Of a stretch of 64,000 nt of DNA, positions 63,771-64,000 are shown in pieces. Within the stretch, counting starts at the first letter, position 1, and each line of letters opens with the position of its first letter. Source of the stretch: Euleptes europaea (lineage: Eukaryota; Chordata; Lepidosauria; Squamata; Sphaerodactylidae); the NCBI RefSeq assembly GCF_029931775.1, contig NC_079332.1:18607803-18671802 (forward strand). Reading direction: 5' to 3'. Under the pieces are notes generated by a model that was not told the origin of the DNA, did no database searches, and was given only the letters and a program-made list of their open reading frames with translations. A program made the translations under genes and the position numbers.

Positions 63771-64000
63771 CACAGGGGCAGTATTATGCACCCCTAATTG
63801 GAAGCAAATCCCACTTAATTTGGCACTAGACGGGGGCCTCCTAAAGGGACTTAGAGGCCAGACACTTCCCCCTGAGGTCAGCCCTCTACTGCAGCTGGTT
63901 GGCCGCTTGTGAAACAGGACGCTTGTCTTGACGGACCCTCTCTGGTTCTGACCCAGCAGGGAGTCTTCTTGTTTTCTTATGACTTTTCTCCAGAAGGCAA

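Overview
The window is vertebrate nuclear DNA, most likely from a squamate reptile and possibly a gecko. It holds spliced genes with GT-AG introns. Between the exons lie many CR1 LINEs, tRNA-derived 'Sauria-type' SINEs, 5S-rRNA-derived SINEs, BovB/RTE-like fragments, Penelope-like elements, hAT elements and a teleost-style Tc1 transposon. The squamate call rests on this repeat mix and on protein similarity recalled from memory; no database was searched.

Layout. (1) 1-17.5 kb, minus strand: the first five coding exons of TXNDC11, an ER thioredoxin-domain protein. Exon 1 lies in a GC-rich island at 16.9-17.7 kb and the rest of the gene runs off the left edge. (2) 17.7-19.2 kb: the upstream side of TXNDC11, with a long near-perfect palindrome and a nest of transposons. 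(3) 19.5-53 kb, minus strand: the complete ZC3H7A gene. It has 22 coding exons (2916 nt with stop, 971 residues, which I recall as the human length) and a probable non-coding first exon in the CpG island at 52.6-53.8 kb. (4) 53.3-64 kb, plus strand: the first two coding exons of a GH27 lysosomal glycosidase related to GLA/NAGA, running off the right edge and perhaps using the same CpG island as a two-way promoter.

TXNDC11 next to ZC3H7A on the same strand matches human 16p13.13. The GH27 gene is not part of that human neighbourhood. Human NAGA lies at 22q13.2 near ZC3H7B, the paralogue of ZC3H7A, and 16p13 and 22q13 belong to one ancient paralogon (CREBBP/EP300, MRTFB/MRTFA, RBFOX1/RBFOX2). 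The gene here may therefore be a third GH27 member kept in reptiles. This is an inference.

The most distinctive repeat finding is a set of four foldback insertions (111, 242, 378 and 1719 bp) with the same ends and 11-12 bp target duplications. The longest encodes the C-terminal part of a Penelope-like protein with a GIY-YIG endonuclease. Other notable items are a nearly complete Tc1 transposon, an internally deleted hAT element with an open BED-finger-like ORF, a CR1 copy that appears to have carried along flanking sequence, and a minisatellite inside an inverted repeat in the first coding intron of the GH27 gene.
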